Shown: positions 25,120 to 35,050 of the stretch, piece by piece
Layout: each line of letters opens with the position of its first letter
Position numbering within the stretch: position 1 is the stretch's first letter
NCBI GenBank assembly: GCA_018823325.1
Contig: JAHJIJ010000015.1
Location: 434,001 to 498,000 of the forward strand
DNA length: 64,000 bases
Source of the DNA: Alphaproteobacteria bacterium
GTDB taxonomy: Bacteria; Pseudomonadota; Alphaproteobacteria; Sphingomonadales; Sphingomonadaceae
Direction of reading: 5' to 3'
The notes under the pieces: model-generated
The model's input: only the letters and a program-made list of their open reading frames with translations
The model's database searches: none
Told to the model about the DNA's origin: nothing
Translations under genes and position numbers: made by a program

Positions 25120-25150
25120 TTATCCCCAATATTATCCACATTCATCCACA
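25120..25150 (+). promoter_or_regulatory. Cluster of three DnaA-box-like sequences
   Basis: TTATCCCCA (25120-25128), TTATCCACA (25132-25140, exact consensus) and TCATCCACA (25142-25150) stand in tandem within 31 bases. Each differs from TTATCCACA by at most one base. No AT-rich unwinding region or replication genes are near, so a chromosomal origin is doubtful; a DnaA-titration or regulatory site is possible. Confidence 0.35.
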
Positions 25151-25282
25151 GATTTGGCCTCTCTCTCCGCATTGCAGCAGCGGATTTGCCTTGGTGCGAC
25201 TCGCAAATCGTGAGACGATCCATCCATAGAGAGAAGGAAATCTCCTGAGAAATCAGAAGATTAACTTGCCTCTAGCGAGCCC

Positions 25283-25640
25283 TGAGCATGTGCGCGGCAA
25301 CGCGGCCATGCGAAAGGTTCGGCCCGACACCAGACGCATGATCCAGTTCCCCCGGGAACGAGATCGCGCGGTGGAGGGACGGATGAGAGACCTGCCGTCT
25401 AGGCGGAGACAGCATCCGACAAAGGCCGGGCACGGGCTGTCCTTCGGGCGGCACCGGCGCGGTCGATCCGGAGGCGGCCCGCCGCAAACGGATCAACACT
25501 TCAGGCGATCGCAAGACCGCAGGAAGTGAGGCGCAACAATCTGCCGATTGTAAAGCGCCATGCCAGACGCCGGATGTCCCGGAAACGGGCTGGAAGGCGA
25601 TGGTGCAGTGGGGGCCGGTAGCGATGCCGGCCCCCATTTA
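25283..25640 (+). ncRNA. Candidate large structured non-coding RNA
   Basis: The 740-base gap between the TonB receptor terminator and the convergent peptidase gene has no convincing reading frame but many consecutive complementary segments on the plus strand: 25307-25312/25335-25340, 25346-25350/25355-25359, 25425-25429/25454-25458 enclosing 25436-25442/25446-25452, 25465-25470/25489-25494, 25459-25464/25515-25520, 25497-25502/25523-25528 (crossing the previous pair, pseudoknot-like), 25530-25534/25555-25559 enclosing 25536-25541/25546-25551, and 25578-25581/25586-25589 with a GAAA tetraloop. The series ends in an intrinsic terminator. It lacks the conserved words of RNase P RNA, tmRNA, 6S or SRP RNA. 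The 5' end is uncertain and could reach 25180. Confidence 0.45.
25609..25640 (+). terminator. Rho-independent terminator closing the candidate structured RNA
   Basis: TGGGGGCCGG (25609-25618) and CCGGCCCCCA (25627-25636) form a perfect 10-bp stem with an 8-base loop, followed by TTTAGCGTTT on the plus strand. The opposite direction has no T-run, so it belongs to a rightward transcript although no rightward gene precedes it. Confidence 0.65.
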
Positions 25641-25698
25641 GCGTTTCAGCGCCTGCCCCTTCTTCCCGAATACCCCCCGGCCGCGCGCGCCCCTCCGG

Positions 25699-27564
25699 TC
25701 AGGCCATCAGCGCTTCGGCCTCGTCCAGCGTGTCCGAAAGCAGCTGAACCACGGCGCGATAAGGCTCCGGCCCTTCCATGTTCAGCCCTGCCCGCTTGAG
25801 GATGTCGACCGGATAATCCGAGCCGCCCGCCTTGAGCACCGACAGATAATTGTCTCGCGCCTTCGCGCCGCCCCGCTTGATCTCCTGCGCGAAATAGACG
25901 GCGGCGGAGAGACAGGTGGCATACTGATAGACGTAGAAGCTGTTGTAGAAGTGCGGGACATAGGCCCACTCATTGCCATAATCCGGCTGGAGGCCGACCT
26001 TTGGCCCGTGATAGCGCGCCAGCAGATCATAATAGATGCTCGTGAACGCCTCGCCCGAAAGGCCGTCGCCTGCCTCGGCGCGGTCATGCGCGACAAGCTC
26101 GAACTCGGCGAACATGGTCTGGCGGAAGAAGGTGCCGCGGATATTCTCCATGCGCTGACCGAGATAGAAGAGCTTCTCCTCCCGCGTCTTCGCCTGCGCC
26201 TGCATGTGATCGAGCAGCAGCAACTCGTTGAGCGTCGAGGGGATCTCCGCGGTGAAGATGGGATAATCCGCCTTCTCGAACGGTTGCGCCTGATTGGCCA
26301 GCAGGCTGTGCATGGCGTGGCCCCATTCATGGGCATAAGTGCTCAGGCTCTCATATTGATCGGTGAGATTGAGCAGCAGATAGGGATGCACGTCATAAGC
26401 GCCGGGCTGCATATAAGCGCCGGGGCGTTTGCCGGGGCGCGGCCAGGGGTCCATCCAGCGCGCCGCGCTCGCTTGTGAGAAGCGCTGGGCATAGTCCTGC
26501 CCGAGCGGCTGAACGGCCGCCAGCGTGAGGCTGCGCATCTCATCGAGCGAAAAGCGCCGCCCGGTCTCCACCAGCGGCGGATAAATGTCGTAATAATGCA
26601 GGTCCGGCAGCTTGAGCATCCGCCGACGCAGCTCGAAATAGCGGTGCAGCTGCGGCAGGCCCTTGTTCGTCTCGGCCACTAGCGTGCGATAGACGCCTTC
26701 GGGCACGTTCGCACCCGCGAGTGCCGAGGCCAGCGCCGTGGGGTAATTGCGCGCCTTCGCGCCGAAGATGTTGCCGCGCAGCTGGGCGAGGTAGGTCGTG
26801 CCGAAGCTGTTGCGGAACTCGCCATAGGTTTTCCAGAACGCGTCGAAGACGGCCTTGCGGTCTGCCCGCTCCGGCGCAGCGCGGTGGACAGTGTAGCCCT
26901 GATTGTCGAGCTTCACACTCTCGCCGGTCGAGAGGGTGATGCTCGGCCAGGGAATGTCCGATCCGCGCAACTGGCCCGAGATATCGCCCGGCGCCGAAAG
27001 CACCGAGGTCGCGCTCGCCAGCAGGCCTTCGCCTTCTGGCGACAGGGTGTGCGGGGCGCGGCGCAGGATGTCTGCAAGGCCATGATCGAATCGGGTACGC
27101 AGCACCGCGTTCTCGGCGATGAAACGGTTGATCGTGGCCTCTCCCACGCTCAGCACTTCCGGCGCGATCCAGGCGCTGCCCTCGCTGTAGCGGGTGAACA
27201 GATCCATCGCCTGTGCGGCCTTCTCCTGATTGGCGGAGACGCGCACATCCTCGTCGGCCCGGAGACTGGCATAGACATAGACCCGCAGGATCTCGCGGTA
27301 GAGATCCGACTGGAGCGTGAGCGCGGCGGCAAGCGTGTGGGCGCTCTCGCCCAGCCGCCCCTCATAGGCAGCGAGGCCTTTCACAGCCTCCAGCGCATCG
27401 CGACGGGCGCTGTCCCACGCATTTTCGTCGGCAAAAAGTTCGGTCAGATCCCAGGTCATGTCCTGTGCGGAGACTGTCTGGGCAGCAAGTGACGACGGCG
27501 CCATGGCGGCGAAAGTGGCGATCGCGGCGGCGGCCAGCGTGTCGCGGCGGGAGAGGTCGGTCAT
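25699..27564 (-). CDS. Oligoendopeptidase F-type M3 metallopeptidase with Tat signal
   Basis: 621 residues. The N-terminus has a twin-arginine signal (SRRDTLAAAAIATFAAMAPS, then SLAAQ), so the enzyme is probably exported folded to the periplasm. The M3 zinc motif is HEWGH near residue 410 (STYAHEWGHAMHSLL), with the third ligand Glu in the following FTAEIPSTLNELLL segment. PepF-like N-terminal helical region (WDLTELFADENAWDSARRDA) is present. Family members cut oligopeptides of roughly 7-17 residues. Length fits the family. Convergent with the structured RNA locus; no operon partner. Confidence 0.92.
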   Translation of the reverse strand: MTDLSRRDTLAAAAIATFAAMAPSSLAAQTVSAQDMTWDLTELFADENAWDSARRDALEAVKGLAAYEGRLGESAHTLAAALTLQSDLYREILRVYVYASLRADEDVRVSANQEKAAQAMDLFTRYSEGSAWIAPEVLSVGEATINRFIAENAVLRTRFDHGLADILRRAPHTLSPEGEGLLASATSVLSAPGDISGQLRGSDIPWPSITLSTGESVKLDNQGYTVHRAAPERADRKAVFDAFWKTYGEFRNSFGTTYLAQLRGNIFGAKARNYPTALASALAGANVPEGVYRTLVAETNKGLPQLHRYFELRRRMLKLPDLHYYDIYPPLVETGRRFSLDEMRSLTLAAVQPLGQDYAQRFSQASAARWMDPWPRPGKRPGAYMQPGAYDVHPYLLLNLTDQYESLSTYAHEWGHAMHSLLANQAQPFEKADYPIFTAEIPSTLNELLLLDHMQAQAKTREEKLFYLGQRMENIRGTFFRQTMFAEFELVAHDRAEAGDGLSGEAFTSIYYDLLARYHGPKVGLQPDYGNEWAYVPHFYNSFYVYQYATCLSAAVYFAQEIKRGGAKARDNYLSVLKAGGSDYPVDILKRAGLNMEGPEPYRAVVQLLSDTLDEAEALMA

Positions 27565-27689
27565 GCGGTCATCCTGATCGGGCGCGCAGAAAACGCGGCG
27601 CGGGGTTGTGATGCCTCACTTTGTCCCGATTGACCGCTGGTGGGAAGATGCTTTGGACGCCTGCGACCGACCAGCCGTACACGCCCCCA

Positions 27690-27723
27690 AAAAGGAAAAG
27701 GCCGCCGGTTTCCCGACGGCCTT
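27690..27723 (-). terminator. Rho-independent terminator of groES-groEL
   Basis: Read leftward, AAGGCCGTCGG (27723-27713) pairs with CCGGCGGCCTT (27708-27698), one G-U pair, with a GAAA loop, followed by TTCCTTTTT. It lies 26 bases after the groEL stop. Confidence 0.85.
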
Positions 27724-27748
27724 CCCTGATGCGTTGTGTCGTGGACTC

Positions 27749-29416
<1,668 letters not shown>

Positions 29417-29435
29417 TCAACGGGAGGTGCGAAAA

Positions 29436-29723
29436 TCAGGCGAGAACGCCCAGAATGTCGCTTTCCTTCATGATGAGCAGGTCTTCACCATCGACCTTGA
29501 CCTCGGTGCCGGACCACTTGCCGAACAGCACGCGATCACCGGCCTTGACGTCCAGCGGCGTCACCTTGCCATCTTCAGCCTTGGAACCGGAGCCAACCGA
29601 AACGATTTCGCCTTCCTGCGGCTTTTCCTTGGCCGTGTCGGGGATGATGATGCCACCGGCGGTCTTCGCATCAGCTTCGATGCGGCGTACGAGCACACGG
29701 TCGTGCAACGGACGAAATCCCAT
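29436..29723 (-). CDS. groS: Co-chaperonin GroES (Hsp10)
   Basis: 95 residues, the lid of the GroEL chamber: [20 protein letters not shown], the mobile loop around [18 protein letters not shown] and the conserved [14 protein letters not shown]. The ATG at 29723 is canonical; the long upstream extension of the open frame is not coding. First gene of the operon. Confidence 0.97.
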   Translation of the reverse strand: MGFRPLHDRVLVRRIEADAKTAGGIIIPDTAKEKPQEGEIVSVGSGSKAEDGKVTPLDVKAGDRVLFGKWSGTEVKVDGEDLLIMKESDILGVLA

Positions 29724-29847
29724 TATCCAAGTCCTTTCCTTGCTGGCGGGCGCCGCTGTGGCCCGATGGTCTGCGCGAGCCGGTCCTTGCCGAAACCCCA
29801 CGCACCCCCCAGATACCAACCCGGTACCCCGCCTGTGAATCACAGTG

Positions 29848-29874
29848 TTAGCACTGTCACCCAGTGAGTGCTAA
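29848..29874 (-). promoter_or_regulatory. CIRCE operator (HrcA binding site) of groES-groEL
   Basis: TTAGCACTG-N9-GAGTGCTAA at 29848-29856 and 29866-29874 matches the consensus TTAGCACTC-N9-GAGTGCTAA with one mismatch. It lies 125 bases upstream of the groES ATG, just downstream of the putative -10 element, where HrcA blocks transcription until heat shock. Confidence 0.92.
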
Positions 29875-29880
29875 CGCTCG

Positions 29881-29909
29881 CCATATGGGGCAGTGAGATC
29901 GCAGGTCAA
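29881..29909 (-). promoter_or_regulatory. Sigma-70-type promoter of groES-groEL
   Basis: On the minus strand TTGACC (29909-29904) and ATATGG (29886-29881) are separated by 17 bases; the start site would fall within or at the edge of CIRCE. The -35 is close to consensus, the -10 weak. Confidence 0.5.
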
Positions 29910-30071
29910 GGCGCGTCGCAGCAAAAAAACATTCCGGGCTTTCAAATGCACGACGCGCGGGGTGGAGCGTTATGACGGTGCGCCGGTGCAGGCCCACCCC
30001 ACGACCTTGGCTGCGGCCCCGTGCATCGGGACAGAAGATGCGCTAGCGAGACCGCAGAAGGAGACGCCGAC

Positions 30072-31967
30072 GTGCTGAGTCTTGTGAAAACTGCCTGGAA
30101 GATCATGGTCGGGGTCAAGGACGCGCTGGTCCTGCTGTTCCTCATCTTCTTCTTTGCCTTGCTGTATGCCGGGCTGAAAACCGCCCGCACGCAGGAAAGC
30201 TTCCCGTCAAGCGGCGCGCTTTATCTGGCGCTCGATGGTCCCATCGTCGAGCAGCCGCGCGCCCTCGATCAGTATGCTGTGTTCACGGGCGCTGGCGGCC
30301 CGGGCGAGTATCGCCTGCGCGACGTGGTCCGGGCGATTGAGGCGGCAGCCGACGACGGCGCGATCAAGGCGGTCGTGCTCGATCTCGATGGATTTGGCGG
30401 CGGCGGTCAGGTGGCCATGCAGCGAGTCGGCGCAGCGCTCGACAAGGTGCGCGCTGCCGGCAAGCCGGTGCTCACCCGCGCCTCCTATTATGACGACGCC
30501 AGCTACATGCTGGCCGCCCACGCCAGCGAAGTATGGCTCGATCCGCTCGGCATGGTCGGCGTGACCGGACCGGGCGGCAGTGGCCTCTACTTCAAGGGTC
30601 TGATCGACCGGCTGGGCGTGAAAGCGCATGTCTACCGCGTCGGCACCTTCAAGAGCGCAGTGGAACCCTTCACCCAGACCGGCCAGTCCCCTGAGGCGCG
30701 CGCCGCTAATGAAGCCCTTGTCGAAGCGATCTGGTCCGACTGGCTGGACGATATCGGCAAGGCGCGTCCTGCCGCACGCATCCGTGATTATCTGGCTGAT
30801 CCGCTCGCTCTGCTGCGCGCCAATGGCGGGGACACCGCCAAGGCCGCGCTGGCCGCGGGGCTAGTCGACAAGCTGGGCGACCCGGTGGCGTTCGGCAGCC
30901 ATGTCGCCTCGATTGTCGGCGAAGCATCGGACGAACGACCGGGCGACTACGCCGCCGTGCCGTTCGACTCCTATCTGCGCAAGCACAAGGAAAGCACAGG
31001 TGGTCAGGTCGGCGTCGTCACCGTCGCCGGCGAGATCGTGGATGGCGAGGCCGCAGCGGGCATGGCCGGCGGCACCAGCATCGCCAACCTCATCCGCGAC
31101 GCCATGGCCGAGGATTCGGTGAAAGCACTCGTCCTGCGAGTGGATTCGCCCGGCGGATCGGCGGCAGCATCGGAGGAAATCCGTCTGGCCCTTGCGGAAG
31201 CACGCTCGCGCGGCCTTCCGGTGGTCGTTTCCATGGGCAATGTGGCGGCCAGCGGCGGCTATTGGGTGAGCACGGCCAGCGACATGATCTTCGCAGAGCC
31301 GAGCACCATTACCGGCTCGATCGGCGTGTTCGGCATCCTGCCCAGCTTCGAGGACGCGCTGGCCAAGGTCGGCATCACGAGTGACGGCGTGAAAGCCACG
31401 CCGCTGTCCGGCGAGCCGGACGTTGTCGGCGGAGTCAGCCCGCAATTCAACGCGCTCGCGCAGGCAAGCGTGGAGGATATTTACGGCAAGTTCATCGGGC
31501 TGGTCGCGGGCGCCCGCAAGATGACGCCGCAGCGCGTGGACGAGATTGGGCAAGGCCGCGTCTGGGCCGGTGGCATGGCGCGACAACTTCAACTGGTCGA
31601 TCGCTTCGGCGGGGTCGAGGACGCGGTGGCCGAGGCTGCGCGTCGCGCGAAACTGAGCGGTGATGCCGCAGGCCCGCGCTATTTCGATCCGGAGCGCGAT
31701 CCTTTCACGCAGTTTCTCGGGATGTTCGCCAGCGAGGATGCCGATGCCTCAACCGCTGCCGCGCCGCGTGATCTGCTGAGCTACGCCGCGCGTCAGCAGC
31801 GGCAGATCGCAACGCGGATCGTACGGGATCTGCGGGGGCTGATCGAAGGACCGTCGATCCGGGCGGACTGTCTGGAATGCCGCGCGTTCGTTCCCGCCGG
31901 TGGCATGACGCCTCAAGAACAGGCGGGCTGGTTGCGCGCGTTGCTGGAGGCGACACGAGGACTGTGA
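30072..31967 (+). CDS. sppA: Signal peptide peptidase SppA, 67K type
   Basis: 631 residues: an N-terminal membrane anchor (ALVLLFLIFFFALLYAG) and two ClpP-like S49 domains. The catalytic lysine lies in YRVGTFKSAVEPF near residue 193 and the serine in GNVAASGGYW near residue 392, the Ser-Lys dyad split between the two domains as in E. coli SppA. It degrades cleaved signal peptides in the inner membrane. Start GTG at 30072 is chosen because AAGGAG precedes it by 9 bases; the ATG 51 bases upstream has no such site. The next gene starts one base after the stop, so it is coupled. Confidence 0.93.
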   Translation: MLSLVKTAWKIMVGVKDALVLLFLIFFFALLYAGLKTARTQESFPSSGALYLALDGPIVEQPRALDQYAVFTGAGGPGEYRLRDVVRAIEAAADDGAIKAVVLDLDGFGGGGQVAMQRVGAALDKVRAAGKPVLTRASYYDDASYMLAAHASEVWLDPLGMVGVTGPGGSGLYFKGLIDRLGVKAHVYRVGTFKSAVEPFTQTGQSPEARAANEALVEAIWSDWLDDIGKARPAARIRDYLADPLALLRANGGDTAKAALAAGLVDKLGDPVAFGSHVASIVGEASDERPGDYAAVPFDSYLRKHKESTGGQVGVVTVAGEIVDGEAAAGMAGGTSIANLIRDAMAEDSVKALVLRVDSPGGSAAASEEIRLALAEARSRGLPVVVSMGNVAASGGYWVSTASDMIFAEPSTITGSIGVFGILPSFEDALAKVGITSDGVKATPLSGEPDVVGGVSPQFNALAQASVEDIYGKFIGLVAGARKMTPQRVDEIGQGRVWAGGMARQLQLVDRFGGVEDAVAEAARRAKLSGDAAGPRYFDPERDPFTQFLGMFASEDADASTAAAPRDLLSYAARQQRQIATRIVRDLRGLIEGPSIRADCLECRAFVPAGGMTPQEQAGWLRALLEATRGL

Positions 31968-31968
31968 C

Positions 31969-32370
31969 ATGAAGGAGGAGACGATCACCGGCGGCTGCCT
32001 GTGCGGCGCCTGCCGTTATGAGAGCGGTGCGCAGCCGATCAACATTCGCGCCTGCCATTGCCGGTTATGCCAGAAGGCGACGGGCGCTCCGCTCTACGCC
32101 CGGGTGCTGGTGCCGCTGGACACCGTGCGCATGGACGGACCCATCGGCTGGTATCACAGCTCAGCAGAACTGCGGCGGGGCTTCTGCACGCAATGCGGCA
32201 CCACCCTGTTCTCGGAACGCGCAGCCGCGAATGTCATCGGCCTGACACTCGGAAGCCTCGACGAGCCGGATCGATATCCCCCGAGCGAACATATCTGGAC
32301 ATCAAGCCAGCAAGGCTGGCTACATTTCGCCGATGGTCTACCGCGTCATGCGGAGGGGCCGCCCGCCTGA
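31969..32370 (+). CDS. GFA (CENP-V/glutathione-dependent formaldehyde-activating) family protein
   Basis: 133 residues with the family's zinc cysteines: GGCLCGACRY, CHCRLCQKATG and FCTQCGTTLF. The fold binds two zinc ions; a few members were linked to formaldehyde-glutathione chemistry, most have no proven activity. Adjacent to and probably co-transcribed with sppA (TGA-C-ATG). Its end overlaps the convergent TRIC gene by 25 bases. Confidence 0.9.
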   Translation: MKEETITGGCLCGACRYESGAQPINIRACHCRLCQKATGAPLYARVLVPLDTVRMDGPIGWYHSSAELRRGFCTQCGTTLFSERAAANVIGLTLGSLDEPDRYPPSEHIWTSSQQGWLHFADGLPRHAEGPPA

Positions 32371-33011
32371 CCCCCGGCTGAGCGCTCGCGATAGGATGGC
32401 AGCGCCAGCCCCCGCACAATGGCAATGGCTCGCAGCGCAAATCCGGCGACAACCGCGATAACCGCTGCAGCGGGCGGCGAAAGCCCGATGCTCAGAAGCA
32501 GAGCATAGACGCCGGCGGCCAGCGCCGCGGCTGTCACATAAATTTCCGGCCCCAGCACGATGGATGGTTCGCCTGCGAGGAGATCCCGGATGATCCCGCC
32601 GACACAGGCCGTGGAAATGCCCATCAGCGCGCTGATGAACGGGTGGATACCCAGGCTCATCGCCTTCGCCGTGCCGAACACCGCAAACGCCACGAGGCCG
32701 ATCGCGTCCAGCCAGTCGAGTGCGCGCGCGCTCCACCAGTGCACGGGTGTGATCCAGACCAGTAGCGCGGCGCCCAGGCAGATGAGCGCCGGCCACACGT
32801 CATGAATCCAGAAGACCGGCGCACCGATCAACAGATCCCGCACCGTGCCGCCGCCCACGCCGGTCGTGATCGCAAAGAAGGCAAAGGTGACCAGCGTCTG
32901 CCGAAGCCGCGCAGCGGCCAGCGCACCGGAAGCCGCAAAGACGAAAATTCCGACCAGCCCAAGCGCGGAGAGGATGGACCCGATTGGCACATTGATCTCT
33001 GGCGGCGTCAT
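32346..33011 (-). CDS. Trimeric intracellular cation channel (TRIC/UPF0126) family membrane protein
   Basis: 221 residues, about seven membrane helices arranged as two repeats, each with the glycine-rich motif: FFAITTGVGGGTVRDLLIGA and ISTACVGGIIRDLLAGEPSI. Prokaryotic TRIC proteins form homotrimeric K+-permeable channels. The ATG at 33011 follows a G-rich stretch; the first of several upstream in-frame ATGs would add a non-family extension. Divergent from the FMN reductase. Confidence 0.88.
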   Translation of the reverse strand: MTPPEINVPIGSILSALGLVGIFVFAASGALAAARLRQTLVTFAFFAITTGVGGGTVRDLLIGAPVFWIHDVWPALICLGAALLVWITPVHWWSARALDWLDAIGLVAFAVFGTAKAMSLGIHPFISALMGISTACVGGIIRDLLAGEPSIVLGPEIYVTAAALAAGVYALLLSIGLSPPAAAVIAVVAGFALRAIAIVRGLALPSYRERSAGGQAGGPSA

Positions 33012-33147
33012 GCTCCCCCCATAATGCGGATTGCGGCGAAAGCCACCTCCACACGGCATTGCAGCGCATGGCTTTCGCAATCGCTCTCGTTCCGATGCGC
33101 TGCTAGGCTGCCCGAACGATTCCGCTACTGCCAGGGAGCCCTGTTTC

Positions 33148-33726
33148 ATGAGCCTGTCGCTTCTCGTTTTTTATGGGTCCTATCGTGAGACGCGCGCCGG
33201 CATTCGGCTCGCCGATTATTGCGTGCGCACGCTGTCGGAACGGGGCCATGCGGCCGAGCTGATCGACGCGCGAGCAGTGGGCCTGCCGATGCTGGACAAG
33301 CGCCTCTCCGATTATGAGCCCGGCACCGCACCCGCCGCGATGACGGCGCTGGCCGACAAGATCAGCGCAGCGGACGGCTTCGTTTTCGTCACGGGCGAAT
33401 ATAATTCCGGGCTGCAGCCGGGGCTCAAGAATCTGATCGACCATTATTACAAGGAATGGCGGCGGCGGCCGGCGGGCATCGTCAGCTATTCAGCAGGGCG
33501 GATGGCCGGTGCCCGCTCCAGCTATGCCTGGCACCCCACGCTGACGACGCTTGGCATCGCGGTCATCCCGGCCACCATTGCGGTCGGCGCGATCACGGAC
33601 AGTCTTGATAGCGCGAGCCAGCCAACCGGCCCCGGCGGCGAGGCGCTGGCGCGCAGCTTCCCCGGTTTTGCCGATGAGCTTGAATGGTGGGCCAGCGCCG
33701 TGAAGACAAAGCGCGAGCAGGACTGA
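33148..33726 (+). CDS. NADPH-dependent FMN reductase / quinone reductase family protein
   Basis: 192 residues of the flavodoxin-like fold: LLVFYGSYRETRAGIRLADY carries the phosphate-binding loop, and FVTGEYNSGLQPGLKNLIDH the FMN-binding E-Y-N segment. Members reduce quinones, azo dyes or chromate with NAD(P)H. Stops 13 bases before the convergent yggS end, so the intergenic gap is minimal. Confidence 0.88.
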   Translation: MSLSLLVFYGSYRETRAGIRLADYCVRTLSERGHAAELIDARAVGLPMLDKRLSDYEPGTAPAAMTALADKISAADGFVFVTGEYNSGLQPGLKNLIDHYYKEWRRRPAGIVSYSAGRMAGARSSYAWHPTLTTLGIAVIPATIAVGAITDSLDSASQPTGPGGEALARSFPGFADELEWWASAVKTKREQD

Positions 33727-33738
33727 ACCGGTGGGCCG

Positions 33739-34440
33739 TCAGGCAGGCGGGCGCGTTCCGAACAGGGCAGTACCCACGCGCACATGCGTGGCGCCGAGCA
33801 TCACTGCCGTCTCAAAATCGCCGGACATGCCCATGGAGCGGCCCGGCAGACCATGGTCGCGCGCCAGCTTGTCGAGCAGCGCGAAATAAGGTGCGGGTTC
33901 GACATCGGCGGGGGGCACGCACATCAGCCCGGCAACCGGCAGGTCGGCCTCGCGCGCCTGCTCCAGCAGGGCAGGCAGATCCGCGATGGCGCAGCCGCCC
34001 TTCTGCGGCTCCTCGCCGATATTGATCTGAAGGAAGCACTCCGGCCGCCGATCGGCCTTCTCCATCGCCTTCGCCAGCGCCGTGATCAGCGATGGCCGGT
34101 CCACCGAATGGATGGCATCGAACAATGCGACGGCATCCTCGGCCTTGTTCGACTGGAGCTGACCGACAAGATGGAGGCTGAGGCCGGGATGCGCCTCCCG
34201 CAGCGCCGGCCACTTGGCCTGCGCTTCCTGCACGCGGTTCTCGCCGAACACGGTCTGCCCGGCCGCGATCAGGGGCGTGATGGCCTCGGCCGGATGCGTC
34301 TTGCTCACCGCGATCAGCGTCACCGATCCGGCGGGACGGCCCGCAATCTGTTCGACCCGGGCGATCGTCTCGCGCACGGCGGCCAGTCTCTCGGCGGCGC
34401 TGCTCTGTGCGCCCGTCATCTCATCGCTTTGCCCGTTCAT
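33739..34440 (-). CDS. YggS/PROSC-type pyridoxal phosphate homeostasis protein
   Basis: 233 residues, alanine-racemase-like barrel that binds PLP without known enzymatic reaction and balances vitamin B6 and amino-keto-acid pools. LIAVSKTHPAEAI carries the PLP lysine; FGENRVQEAQAKW and LHLVGQLQSNKA are the family hallmarks, and SMGMSGDFETAV plus HVRVGTALFG close the phosphate site. Two starts (34440 and 34419) are possible. Divergent from the thiE-like gene with only 22 bases between, so their promoters must overlap coding DNA. Confidence 0.93.
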   Translation of the reverse strand: MNGQSDEMTGAQSSAAERLAAVRETIARVEQIAGRPAGSVTLIAVSKTHPAEAITPLIAAGQTVFGENRVQEAQAKWPALREAHPGLSLHLVGQLQSNKAEDAVALFDAIHSVDRPSLITALAKAMEKADRRPECFLQINIGEEPQKGGCAIADLPALLEQAREADLPVAGLMCVPPADVEPAPYFALLDKLARDHGLPGRSMGMSGDFETAVMLGATHVRVGTALFGTRPPA

Positions 34441-34462
34441 CGGCGTCGCTATAAGAGGCGCG

Positions 34463-35050
34463 ATGCACCGAGGCCAAGGCAAATCGCGCACGCCGCTTCC
34501 CACCGTCTGGCTGATGAGCGACGAGCGCGTGACGCAGGACGATCTGCTTCGCGCCATTGCCCGGCTTCCCCGTGGCGCGGCGATCGTGCTCCGCCATTAC
34601 CGGCTCGATGGCACGTCGCGGCAGGCGCTCTTCCGGCAGGTGAGGCAGGCCGCGCGCAAGCGGCATTGCAAGGTGCTGCTTGCCGGCGATGCCCGGACGG
34701 CAAGACGCTGGGGCGCAGACGGGCATCATGGCCGGGCAGCCGGCCCGCGTGGCAAGGCTTGGCTGCACAGCGCCCCTGTGCACAATGTCCGCGAATTGCG
34801 GGCAGCACACCGTGCAGGCGCAGATGCTGTGCTGCTCTCGCCGCTTTTCGCGACGCGATCACATCCCGGCGCACGCACGCTCGGGCCGGTGCGCTTTGGC
34901 GCGCTCGCGCGGCTGGCGCAGGTGCCGGTAATCGCGCTGGGCGGGGTCCGCCCGCGCCACGCTGCGCAGGTCAGGCGCCTTGGCGCGGCCGGCTATGCCG
35001 CGATCGACGGGCTGATGCCCGCGCGCCGTCAACGCGCTGCGGTTATTTGA
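34463..35050 (+). CDS. Thiamine phosphate synthase-like protein
   Basis: 195 residues of the TenI/ThiE TIM-barrel family: PTVWLMSDERVTQDDLLRAI, then CKVLLAGDARTARRWGADG, DAVLLSPLFATRSHPGARTL (phosphate and pyrimidine site) and VIALGGVRPRHAAQVRRLGA. True ThiE joins hydroxymethylpyrimidine diphosphate and thiazole phosphate; the missing canonical NDR and the HLGQ(E/D)D-type wording suggests a diverged member or TenI-like function, so I do not give a gene symbol. Its end overlaps the convergent hydrolase by 8 bases. Confidence 0.75.
   Translation: MHRGQGKSRTPLPTVWLMSDERVTQDDLLRAIARLPRGAAIVLRHYRLDGTSRQALFRQVRQAARKRHCKVLLAGDARTARRWGADGHHGRAAGPRGKAWLHSAPVHNVRELRAAHRAGADAVLLSPLFATRSHPGARTLGPVRFGALARLAQVPVIALGGVRPRHAAQVRRLGAAGYAAIDGLMPARRQRAAVI

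Noticed and set aside
25120..25150. Chromosomal replication origin
   Set aside because: DnaA-box-like sequences alone are not enough: no AT-rich unwinding stretch, and dnaA, hemE, gidA or par genes are not nearby.
25266..25529. 87-codon Arg-rich open frame
   Set aside because: TTG start without ribosome-binding site, random-looking composition, and overlap with the helix-forming region.
25283..25640. Identification of the structured region as tmRNA or RNase P RNA
   Set aside because: No tag-peptide reading frame, no TLD acceptor with T-loop, and none of the invariant RNase P segments such as GAGGAAAGTCC were found.
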